Source of the DNA: UMGS1696 sp963642885
GTDB taxonomy: Bacteria; Bacillota; Clostridia; Oscillospirales; CAG-272
Direction of reading: 5' to 3'
Assembly: GCA_963642885.1 (NCBI GenBank)
Contig: CAVIJI010000043.1
Span: 1 to 17,960 of the forward strand
Length of the DNA: 17,960 nucleotides
Made by a program: the position numbers and the translations under genes. Each line of letters starts with the position of its first letter. The first letter of the stretch is position 1. The notes beneath the pieces are model-generated. The model searched no databases. It saw only the letters and a program-made list of their open reading frames with translations, and was not told where the DNA came from. Of the stretch, positions 7,596 to 14,711 are shown in pieces.

Positions 7596-9083
7596 ATGAA
7601 TAACGGCAGAAATTCACACGCACACAGAACTCCCGAATCAGTGAGCTCACATACCGCAGCACAGCGCAGAACGTCGAATACGGCGGTAAACCGTTCTTCG
7701 GAGCGCGGCGGTACTTACTCGAATGTACAGCTTAACGGAAACAGGGATAAAAATTATACATTTTCACGCGGAAGTGCGGCATACCCACACAGGATGACAT
7801 CGTCGAAAAGTATAACGTCACTTACTCCGGCTGAAGAAAAGAAAATACAGAAACGCAAAGCAAATAAAGTAAAAGAACTGCAAAAAGAGAGAAAATGGCA
7901 GAATGAAATAGTCCGTGTTCGCGGCAGAATCGATGTCGTTTTGCTGCTCGTAATGTTGCTTTTGCTGGTGCTCGGCTCCGTGACGGTATACAGTGCAAGT
8001 TACCCGCTTGCGTTATCCGAAGGAAGAGCGGCTAATTACTATATTGTAAAACAGCTTCAATTCATCGGAATCGGTATGGTGTGTATGCTGTTTGAAATCT
8101 TCTTTTTTCCGATTGATATTTACAAAAACAAATACATAGTATTTATCGCATACTTTACCTCGATCGCATTGCTTCTCGTAACGCTGTTCAAGGGAAATGC
8201 CGAGGGTGAGGCCATTCGTTGGATTCGAATAGGTCCCGTAAATGTACAGCCGTCGGAAATTATGAAGTTTTCGATGATACTTATGATGGCGTGGTATGCA
8301 GACAAATACGACCGACGAATGAAAGAAATACATCTCGGATTCGAAAGTTATTGTTATAACACATTTATTCCATTCTTGATTCTCTTCGGAGCATGTATAT
8401 TTGTTGTGTTGGGAAAGCATTTATCCGGAACCGCTATTATAGCCGTTATCGGCGGAATGATGATGCTCGTCGCAGGATATAAAGCAGGGTGGTCAATCGC
8501 GACACTCGTACCGTGTGCTGTAGGCGGAATCGGATTTTATTTGATAAGGCATCCGTATGCATTAAGAAGACTTACAAGCTTTTTTGACCCGAATGCCGAT
8601 ACAACCGATGAAATGTATCAAACAACACAAAGTATTTATGCGATAGGCTCCGGAGGATTTTGGGGAGTAGGAATAGGCGACAGCAGACAGAAATACAGCT
8701 ATTTGACTCAGGCTCATACGGATTTTATTTTTTCGATTTGGTGTGAAGAATGGGGCTTTGTGGGTGCACTTTTACTTATCGGCCTGTTTGTTGTGTTAAT
8801 CTGGAGAGGGTATACGATAGCGGTAAAGGCTCCCGACAAATTTACTATGTTAACGGCATTCGGGATAACAACTCACATCGGAATACAGGCATTCATGAAT
8901 ATGTTCGTTGCGAGTAAGCTTTTTATGAATACGGGCGTTACTCTTCCGTTCTTTTCATACGGAGGTTCTTCAATGCTTGTACTTTTGGCGGAAATGGGAG
9001 TTCTCTTGTCCATATCGCGTCAGTATTACAAAAAAAAGTCTGATATTGAGCGTGAGCGGATGATGAATAATCTCGGAATGTGA
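7596..9083 (+). CDS. ftsW: SEDS-family peptidoglycan glycosyltransferase FtsW (SpoVE-like)
   Basis: Polytopic SEDS enzyme that polymerises lipid II into glycan strands at the septum with its class B PBP partner. The 495-residue product begins with a hydrophilic, basic region (1-110, ending in a Lys/Glu-rich helix around 78-105), followed by the SEDS membrane core (from about 112). Motifs: QPSEIMKFSM, LSGTAII, QSIYAIGSGGFWGVGIG, the H374-T-D376 loop (SYLTQAHTDFIFSIW) with the conserved aspartate, CEEWGFVG, and NTGVTLPFFSYGGSSM. ATG 7596 is chosen for the strong AAAGGAGGT site (7582-7590) 6 bases upstream; the frame is open upstream into mraY but without support. The cytoplasmic tail is longer than in typical FtsW. 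FtsW versus sporulation SpoVE cannot be settled from sequence, but it is the only SEDS gene in this cluster. Confidence 0.95.
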   Translation: MNNGRNSHAHRTPESVSSHTAAQRRTSNTAVNRSSERGGTYSNVQLNGNRDKNYTFSRGSAAYPHRMTSSKSITSLTPAEEKKIQKRKANKVKELQKERKWQNEIVRVRGRIDVVLLLVMLLLLVLGSVTVYSASYPLALSEGRAANYYIVKQLQFIGIGMVCMLFEIFFFPIDIYKNKYIVFIAYFTSIALLLVTLFKGNAEGEAIRWIRIGPVNVQPSEIMKFSMILMMAWYADKYDRRMKEIHLGFESYCYNTFIPFLILFGACIFVVLGKHLSGTAIIAVIGGMMMLVAGYKAGWSIATLVPCAVGGIGFYLIRHPYALRRLTSFFDPNADTTDEMYQTTQSIYAIGSGGFWGVGIGDSRQKYSYLTQAHTDFIFSIWCEEWGFVGALLLIGLFVVLIWRGYTIAVKAPDKFTMLTAFGITTHIGIQAFMNMFVASKLFMNTGVTLPFFSYGGSSMLVLLAEMGVLLSISRQYYKKKSDIERERMMNNLGM

Positions 9084-9157
9084 TTACCGCAGTTACCGAT
9101 AACGGAAAAATTTAGAATCATCTCGGATTGAAGCTGTCTATTAAGAAAGGGTACATT

Positions 9158-10294
9158 ATGAGAGTACTGATAACCGGCGGCGGCACAGGCGGTCATGTAA
9201 ATCCCGCTCTTGCTATAGCGAATACCATAAAACAGAAAGATCCCGATGCCGTCATAGCATATGTCGGCACGAAAAAAGGTATAGAAAATAAGCTTGTACC
9301 TAAAGCAGGCTATCCGATGTATTATGTTGAGGTTAAGGGAATCAAACGCAGCTTGTCGCCCTCAAATATAAAAGCGGCTTATCTTGCGTTAACATCTCCC
9401 GTGAAAGCAAAGAAAATCATACGTGAGTTTAACCCCGATATCGTTGTAGGTACGGGTGGATACGTATCATGGCCTGTGGTTAAAGCTGCAGCGACGATGG
9501 GAATACCTACGGCACTGCATGAGTCAAACGCAATCGCGGGTGTGGCAGTGAAGATGCTTCAGAAATACGTAGACAGAATTTACCTGAATTTCGAGAAAAC
9601 AGGTGAAAGCCTGAACTGCGGCAAAGATAAGCTCATGAAGGTCGGAAACCCGATTCTCGGCGGATTTAACGGAATGAGCAGAGAAGAAGCGAGAGCTAAG
9701 CTCGGTATCCCCGACAGATATAAGTATGTGATTCTTTCTTATGCGGGAAGCATGGGAGCAGAGAAAGTGAACGATGCGATTCTCTGTCTTATGAAAGAGT
9801 TTACGTCAAAGCACCCCGAGGTGTATCATATACATGCTACCGGCTCAATTGAGCTTGAGCTGTGTACATCACAGTTCAAGAGCATGGGACTCGATAAGTA
9901 TGAGAATATCGAGCTGTGTGAATACATTTACGATATGCCTCTTAAAATGGCAGCAGCGGATATCACAATTAACCGCGCCGGAGCAATGACGATTTCGGAG
10001 CTTGCGGCAACGGGCAAATGCTCGGTGTTCATTCCTTCTCCAAATGTAGCCGAAAATCATCAATACAAGAACGCAAAGGTTTTGGCTGACGCGGGGGCTG
10101 CGGCTTTATTCGAAGAAAAAGAGCTTGTAAACGGTGCGGAGCTTCTGATTAAAGAGGTCGAAAAATTATTGTCCGATGACGGAGAGAAGATAAGAGCCGA
10201 AAGAAGCGAAAAAATCAGACAGTTTGCGGTAAGTGATTCGAACGATCTGATTTACAACGATTTGTGTGATTTAGCGAAAAGAAAGAATAAATAA
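9158..10294 (+). CDS. murG: UDP-N-acetylglucosamine--N-acetylmuramyl-(pentapeptide) pyrophosphoryl-undecaprenol GlcNAc transferase (MurG)
   Basis: Peripheral membrane GT-B glycosyltransferase that adds GlcNAc to lipid I to give lipid II on the inner face of the membrane. The 378-residue product has the N-terminal loop TGGGTGGHVNPALAIA (6-21), GTGGYVSWPV and HESNAIAG (N-domain acceptor side), LSYAGSMGAEKVND (a variant of the usual GGSLGA loop), and the UDP-GlcNAc site region NRAGAMTISELAATGK followed by ENHQYKNAK. ATG 9158 gives the canonical MRVLITGGG start with AAAGGG (9146-9151) 6 bases upstream; an upstream in-frame TTG at 9128 would add 10 residues without support. It follows ftsW by 74 bases and precedes ftsQ by 40. 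Confidence 0.97.
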   Translation: MRVLITGGGTGGHVNPALAIANTIKQKDPDAVIAYVGTKKGIENKLVPKAGYPMYYVEVKGIKRSLSPSNIKAAYLALTSPVKAKKIIREFNPDIVVGTGGYVSWPVVKAAATMGIPTALHESNAIAGVAVKMLQKYVDRIYLNFEKTGESLNCGKDKLMKVGNPILGGFNGMSREEARAKLGIPDRYKYVILSYAGSMGAEKVNDAILCLMKEFTSKHPEVYHIHATGSIELELCTSQFKSMGLDKYENIELCEYIYDMPLKMAAADITINRAGAMTISELAATGKCSVFIPSPNVAENHQYKNAKVLADAGAAALFEEKELVNGAELLIKEVEKLLSDDGEKIRAERSEKIRQFAVSDSNDLIYNDLCDLAKRKNK

Positions 10295-10334
10295 CAGAGT
10301 ATAAGAAAAGCGGAAGGGAGGTTTGTAACGTGTT

Positions 10335-11504
10335 ATGGCAAAGCAGAAGGATGTACTGTATGTATACGACAGGATATGCACCAAAAGCGAAAAGCAAATA
10401 GAGATAATCGAAGAGTACGGAAAAAACGATACATCGAAGGTTAACAGATACACGGGAGAACTGGGCAGAGCCTTTGCGAAAAGACAAGCCGCGAGAGCAG
10501 AAGCTTATTATGAGGCTCATCCGTATTTCGATAACTCCAGAAAATACGCAAAGGAACGCCGAGCATCTTCGGAGGCCTATTCTTATAATCCGAGAAGGCC
10601 GAGCGAAGGCGGAGCACGTGTTAAAGCCGAAGGAAGACCGCTTAAGCTTGTTTTGGATAAAATAATCAATCTTTTCGATTCACTTGAGGAGAGAGGGCGA
10701 AAAGACGAGTGGATAGCAAAACAGAGAGCCATATCGGTAAAACGTTTTTACGACCATAAAAACACAATACTTACGGCGCTGATTGTACTTTTGTTTATGA
10801 TACTCGCCGTGACACTCGTATATAAGACGATATTTGTCGTGAAAACAATTAATATCACGGGAAGCGAAAAGTATTCGGACAGTGAAATATTGACGGCCGC
10901 TGATATAGAAGAAGGCGACAATCTGTACTCGTTCAGTAAAACGAAAACAAGCGATGAGATTACCTTCCATTGCCCGTATATAAGTTTAGTTGAAATAACG
11001 CGCACCATTCCGAATACGATTAAAATTGCCGCAGAAGAAGATTCCGAAATGTTTTACGCAAACGTTTGGGGAGAATATCTTATACTGTCGAATTCACTAA
11101 GAGTACTCGGAGTGACGGAAAAAGCACAGGCAAGAGAAAAAGGTCTTGTAGAGCTTGTTCTTCCCGCTGTATCATCGTCAGTATGCGGAAGAAGTATAGA
11201 ATTTGTTTCGGCAAGAGATGACAGATATATCAAAAGCATAATTTCGACGGTAACATCATCCGACTTATTCGATAAGGGTATGCTTGACAAAATCGATTTA
11301 TCCGATGAATATGAAGCAACAGCTCAGGTTTCGGGTAAGTATTATATGAAATTAGGCAATGAAAGTGATATGGATCTGAAACTTAAAATGGCTTATAAAA
11401 CAATTATAAGTCTTGCGCAAGAGTCAACATCTCCCGCGAAAATAGACCTGACAGTAGTCGGAGAAGCCAGTGTGAGATTCGATATGAATCTGACGTTGGA
11501 ATAA
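10335..11504 (+). CDS. ftsQ: FtsQ/DivIB-type cell division protein with long N-terminal tail
   Basis: Bitopic divisome scaffold that binds FtsL/DivIC outside the membrane. The 389-residue product has a basic cytoplasmic region (1-143, rich in Arg, Ala, Glu and Tyr), one membrane segment (about 144-165), then a POTRA-like domain opening with VKTINITGSEKYSDSEIL (about 169-186) that includes the typical pattern of a strand, a helix and a second strand (IPNTIKIAAEE), and a weakly conserved beta domain to the end. Fold order and position between murG and ftsZ carry the call; primary sequence is poorly conserved in this family. ATG 10335 is the first usable in-frame start: an in-frame TAA stop lies 9 bases before it. 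Its GGGAGG (10316-10321) is 13 bases away, longer than usual. Confidence 0.85.
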   Translation: MAKQKDVLYVYDRICTKSEKQIEIIEEYGKNDTSKVNRYTGELGRAFAKRQAARAEAYYEAHPYFDNSRKYAKERRASSEAYSYNPRRPSEGGARVKAEGRPLKLVLDKIINLFDSLEERGRKDEWIAKQRAISVKRFYDHKNTILTALIVLLFMILAVTLVYKTIFVVKTINITGSEKYSDSEILTAADIEEGDNLYSFSKTKTSDEITFHCPYISLVEITRTIPNTIKIAAEEDSEMFYANVWGEYLILSNSLRVLGVTEKAQAREKGLVELVLPAVSSSVCGRSIEFVSARDDRYIKSIISTVTSSDLFDKGMLDKIDLSDEYEATAQVSGKYYMKLGNESDMDLKLKMAYKTIISLAQESTSPAKIDLTVVGEASVRFDMNLTLE

Positions 11505-11553
11505 TAGCATAATGCATAAAAAGTGAAAAAACAAGGTTTTTTTGAAAAAGCTA

Positions 11554-11582
11554 TTGCAAAATTCACATATTTATTGTATTAT
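11554..11582 (+). promoter_or_regulatory. Sigma-A-type promoter of ftsZ
   Basis: TTGCAA (11554-11559, 5/6), a 17-base spacer and TATTAT (11577-11582, 5/6) in the AT-rich 160-base ftsQ-ftsZ gap. Transcription would start near 11589, giving a leader of about 75 bases before ftsZ. No convincing terminator precedes it, so ftsZ is probably also read through from the upstream cluster. Confidence 0.7.
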
Positions 11583-11664
11583 AGTAGACAGTAGTAAGTG
11601 TATATGACTTTACAATTGGAGAAAGTATATTTAAATCAGAATAACCGGTAAGGAGGGCAATATA

Positions 11665-12903
11665 ATGCCATTTGAACTTGATGATAATAACTACGAAAGC
11701 GGTGTGAATATAAAGGTTATCGGCGTTGGCGGCGGCGGAAACAATGCCGTAAACAGAATGGCCAACAGCGTCAAGGGTGTTGAGTTTATCGCGATAAATA
11801 CCGATATGCAGGCACTCGTTAAGTCTAATGCTACCGCGAAAATCGCAATCGGTGAGAAAATCACTAAGGGACACGGTGCCGGTTCAAATCCCGAAATAGG
11901 CACAAAGGCCGCAGAAGAGAGTGAAGAAATAATTAAAGAAGCTCTCGAAGGTGCAGACATGATATTTGTTACCGCAGGCATGGGCGGCGGAACAGGTACG
12001 GGTGCCGCTCCGGTAGTTGCGAGACTTGCTCAGGAGATGGGTATTCTTACCGTCGGTATCGTAACAAAGCCGTTTGCTTTCGAAGGCAAAAAGAGAATGG
12101 ATCAGGCTGAAATGGGTATCGAAAAGCTCAAGGAATACGTCGATTCTCTTATAATAATTCCCAATGAAAGACTTAAGGATGCAGGCGAAAAGATCACATT
12201 CATGAATGCGTTCCAGATTGCGGATGACGTTCTTCTTCATGGCGTACAGAGCATAGTAGAGCTCATCAATGTACCGCAGTACATTAACCTCGACTTCGCT
12301 GATGTTACTTCCATAATGAAGGATGCTGGTTACGCATATATGGGTATCGGTACCGCTACAGGTAAAGATAAAGCAACCGAAGCTGCAAAGGGCGCAATTT
12401 CCAGTCCGCTTCTCGAGACAACCATCACAGGTGCAAAGGGCATTCTCATCAGCATCACGACGTCTCCCGACATTCCTCTTGAGGACATCAATATTGCCGC
12501 TGACCTCATAAGCTCCGAGGCTGCGGAAGACGCAACCGTAATTTTCGGTGCAGCATTTGATGAAACACTCGAGGATACGATGAAGGTCTCCATTATCGCT
12601 ACAGGCTTCCAGAATAAGAGTGAGGCTGACCCGAATTTTAATAAAAAAGGTGATGCCGGTACATTAAAGCCCTTTACATCCGGAAAGATTAAATCCGGTG
12701 TTAAGGATCAGATAGTGATATCGGGCAACACTGTAAGCAAGCAGACGCAGGAAGAGGAAAAAAAGGATAAGACAACAGACGATTCACCGATATCAGACGA
12801 CGATTTCAATGAAATTCTCGAAATGCTGAATATGGGTAAGAACCGTAACCAGACACAGGCAAAGGAACAGAACAACACAAACGGATTCCCCAAGAGATAT
12901 TAA
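11665..12903 (+). CDS. ftsZ: Cell division GTPase FtsZ
   Basis: Tubulin-like GTPase that forms the Z ring under the membrane at midcell. The 412-residue product has the N-terminal nucleotide loop IGVGGGGNNAVNRM (19-32), the tubulin signature GGGTGTG (107-113), NERLKDAG region near 167-174 and the synergy loop NLDFADV (208-214) that completes the GTPase site of the next subunit. The globular core ends near 315 and is followed by a charged linker (about 316-376). The C-terminal peptide is atypical: SDDDFNEILEMLN (377-389) stands where DIPxFLR-type sequence is expected, and 23 further residues end in GFPKRY. GGAGGG (11652-11657) lies 7 bases before ATG 11665. Own promoter upstream, strong terminator downstream. 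Confidence 0.98.
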   Translation: MPFELDDNNYESGVNIKVIGVGGGGNNAVNRMANSVKGVEFIAINTDMQALVKSNATAKIAIGEKITKGHGAGSNPEIGTKAAEESEEIIKEALEGADMIFVTAGMGGGTGTGAAPVVARLAQEMGILTVGIVTKPFAFEGKKRMDQAEMGIEKLKEYVDSLIIIPNERLKDAGEKITFMNAFQIADDVLLHGVQSIVELINVPQYINLDFADVTSIMKDAGYAYMGIGTATGKDKATEAAKGAISSPLLETTITGAKGILISITTSPDIPLEDINIAADLISSEAAEDATVIFGAAFDETLEDTMKVSIIATGFQNKSEADPNFNKKGDAGTLKPFTSGKIKSGVKDQIVISGNTVSKQTQEEEKKDKTTDDSPISDDDFNEILEMLNMGKNRNQTQAKEQNNTNGFPKRY

Positions 12904-12921
12904 TCCTGACGACAATGATAG

Positions 12922-12959
12922 AGCGGTATCGAATACAAGCAGTTCGATACCGCTTTTTT
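12922..12959 (+). terminator. Intrinsic terminator of ftsZ / dcw cluster
   Basis: GCGGTATCGAA (12923-12933) pairs perfectly with TTCGATACCGC (12943-12953), 11 bp extended by an outer A-T, with a 9-base loop and followed by six T (12954-12959). It begins 18 bases after the ftsZ stop. Confidence 0.95.
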
Positions 12960-12977
12960 GCGTATAAAAATATATAT

Positions 12978-13022
12978 AAAAACTCCCGTGAAGATTGAAC
13001 ACGCAGAATCAATCTTCACGGG
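12978..13022 (-). terminator. Intrinsic terminator of the minus-strand redox operon
   Basis: CCCGTGAAGATTGA (12985-12998) pairs perfectly with TCAATCTTCACGGG (13009-13022), 14 bp with a 10-base loop. Read on the minus strand the stem is followed by AG and a run of five T (complement of 12978-12982), then more AT-rich sequence. It lies 25 bases past the stop of the DUF1667 gene and back to back with the ftsZ terminator. Confidence 0.9.
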
Positions 13023-13047
13023 GGTTTGAATGTTTATGGTATGGGAA

Positions 13048-13413
13048 TTATTTAATTGTTTTACATGCTATAAGGTTGATGCCATTTTCGGTAAAATCGC
13101 TCGCAATAATATCGCCGGATGTGACGGGAGCATTTACGGTTGTATTTCTGACGATAGCCATGCCGTCGAACAGCTTATCTTTTGAGATAGGCTTATCGGT
13201 ACGCACGGGAAGCATCTTCTTGCCGTATGCGGTGTTAACGGTTACGGTGGAAGTAAGCGTTCTGACAGGGTTCGTCACTTCACTTTCGGCATATTTCTTA
13301 CCTCTCGCACAGGTAAAGCCCGATATATCGGTAATGGCTGTTCCGTCGAGTGTAACTGTGATTTTACATCCCGCAGGACAAACAACACATGTTATTTCTT
13401 TTGTTGTGCTCAT
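13048..13413 (-). CDS. DUF1667 family small cysteine protein (accessory to GlpA-like dehydrogenase)
   Basis: Small cytosolic protein of a family that is regularly encoded next to GlpA-type and FAD/NAD oxidoreductases in Firmicutes; its biochemical role is not established as far as I know. The 121-residue product has C9-x-x-C12-P-x-G-C16 and a fourth cysteine, C35, in FTCARGKKYAESE, the family signature. The spacing looks able to hold an Fe-S cluster or zinc, and I infer an electron-transfer or assembly role in the complex. The rest (about 50-121) is a beta-rich, Val/Thr-rich region with VRTDKPISKDKLFDGMA. Its ATG (13413-13411) overlaps the stop of the preceding oxidoreductase gene by 4 bases (ATGA). 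Last gene of the operon, followed by a terminator. Confidence 0.88.
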   Translation of the reverse strand: MSTTKEITCVVCPAGCKITVTLDGTAITDISGFTCARGKKYAESEVTNPVRTLTSTVTVNTAYGKKMLPVRTDKPISKDKLFDGMAIVRNTTVNAPVTSGDIIASDFTENGINLIACKTIK

Positions 13414-14711
13414 TTGTTATCGCCTCCGATTTCTTTAACATAAACCTTAACCGAGCTGTCGCTTGAGTTGAGAAGAAGCTCGAGCTTTTCGGCGGGAATT
13501 TCAAGAGATTCCATCTCACCGGGAGCAACGGCACTTTTCGCTTTTTTAACAAGCACTTCACCCGATTCGGTTTCGACAATGAGCTGTACTTTCTTGATTA
13601 TATCGGTAACTCTGAAGAATACTCTGAGATTTTCGGGATGTGCGGTAAGATCGATTCTTTCCGGAACAGTATAGCGAACACCGAAGCCGGTTGTGACATT
13701 TACCTTCTTTACACATTCCTCTGTTTTACCGAGAATTTTCTTTGCCGCATTCTCGCCCGCAATAGCTGCTTCTTCCGAAACGAAGTCAACGAGGTCGTGT
13801 ACATGAAGAACATTACCGCAGGAGTATATGCCGTCTGATTCGGTTTCACGGAACTGGTTGACAGCTGCTCCGTTTGTCATTCTGTCAATTGAGATACCCG
13901 CGCCTCTTGTGAGCTCGTTTTCGGGGATGAGTCCTACGGAGAGAAGGAGAGTGTCGCATTCTATATATTCTTCCGTTCCGGGAATCGGACGACGACCGTT
14001 AGCCTCATCCACGGCGGCAATTGTCACACCGGTTACTCTTTCTTTTCCGTGAACTTCGATTACGGTATGCGAAAGCTTAAGCGGAATACCGAAGTCGTCG
14101 AGACACTGTACGATATTTCTTCTTAAACCACCCGAATACGGCATGATTTCGCAAACACACTTAACCTCGGCACCTTCGAGAGTCATACGGCGGGCCATAA
14201 TAAGTCCTATATCACCCGAACCGAGAATTACAACCTTCTTGCCGGGCATATAGCCTTCGATATTGATGTATCTCTGAGCGCATCCAGCTGTGTAAACTCC
14301 CGACGGGCGTGTTCCGGGGATATTGAGCGCACCGCGTGTTCTCTCACGACAACCCATGGCAAGTATAACCGCATCCGCTGTGGCGGTGGTATAGCCTGTT
14401 TCGGGAGAAACAAATGATACGGTTTTATCTTTTGTTACCGAGAGAGCCATTGCGTTTGTTGTAATATGAATCCCGCGTTCGGATGCCATTTTTATATATC
14501 TTCCTGCATATTCGGGGCCCGAAAGCTCTTCACCGAAACGGTGGAGACCGAATCCGGCATGTATGCACTGATTCAGAATGCCGCCCGCCTCCGAATCTCT
14601 TTCAAGCACGAGAATGTCATCGGCCGATATACCGTTGTCGTACGCGGAAACAGCGGCAGATAAACCTGCGGGGCCTCCGCCTATTATTATAAGCTTTTTA
14701 TGAAATGTCAT
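13410..14711 (-). CDS. NAD(P)/FAD-dependent oxidoreductase (pyridine nucleotide-disulfide type)
   Basis: Two-dinucleotide-fold flavoprotein, likely the NAD(P)-linked partner of the GlpA-like subunit. The 433-residue product has an N-terminal FAD fold (LIIIGGGPAGLSAA, 7-20), a second dinucleotide fold (VVILGSGDIGL, 160-170) for NAD(P)H, ATG-like ILAMGCRERTRG (116-127), and the C-terminal FAD motif GIYSCGNVLHVHDLVDFVSEEA (start 294). No CxxC redox disulfide pair is seen at the thioredoxin-reductase position. Residues from about 335 form a beta-rich C-terminal extension (FFRVTDIIKK, APGEMESLEI). I start at ATG 14711 because GGAGG (14718-14722 complement) is 6 bases upstream and the protein then begins MTFHKKLIIIGGG; an upstream start would run 11 residues into the previous gene. 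It overlaps the stop of that gene by 4 bases (ATGA). Confidence 0.92.
   Translation of the reverse strand: MTFHKKLIIIGGGPAGLSAAVSAYDNGISADDILVLERDSEAGGILNQCIHAGFGLHRFGEELSGPEYAGRYIKMASERGIHITTNAMALSVTKDKTVSFVSPETGYTTATADAVILAMGCRERTRGALNIPGTRPSGVYTAGCAQRYINIEGYMPGKKVVILGSGDIGLIMARRMTLEGAEVKCVCEIMPYSGGLRRNIVQCLDDFGIPLKLSHTVIEVHGKERVTGVTIAAVDEANGRRPIPGTEEYIECDTLLLSVGLIPENELTRGAGISIDRMTNGAAVNQFRETESDGIYSCGNVLHVHDLVDFVSEEAAIAGENAAKKILGKTEECVKKVNVTTGFGVRYTVPERIDLTAHPENLRVFFRVTDIIKKVQLIVETESGEVLVKKAKSAVAPGEMESLEIPAEKLELLLNSSDSSVKVYVKEIGGDNK

Noticed and set aside
9128..9157. TTG start for murG
   Set aside because: MurG proteins begin just before the GGGTGGH loop, and ATG 9158 has its own ribosome site.
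11526..11542. A-rich/T-rich hairpin after ftsQ as a terminator
   Set aside because: The stem is seven pairs with a single G-C and a 3-base loop; too unstable to call.
12995..13438. 147-codon plus-strand frame opposite the DUF1667 gene
   Set aside because: It starts inside a terminator stem and is antisense to a family-supported gene with ATGA coupling.
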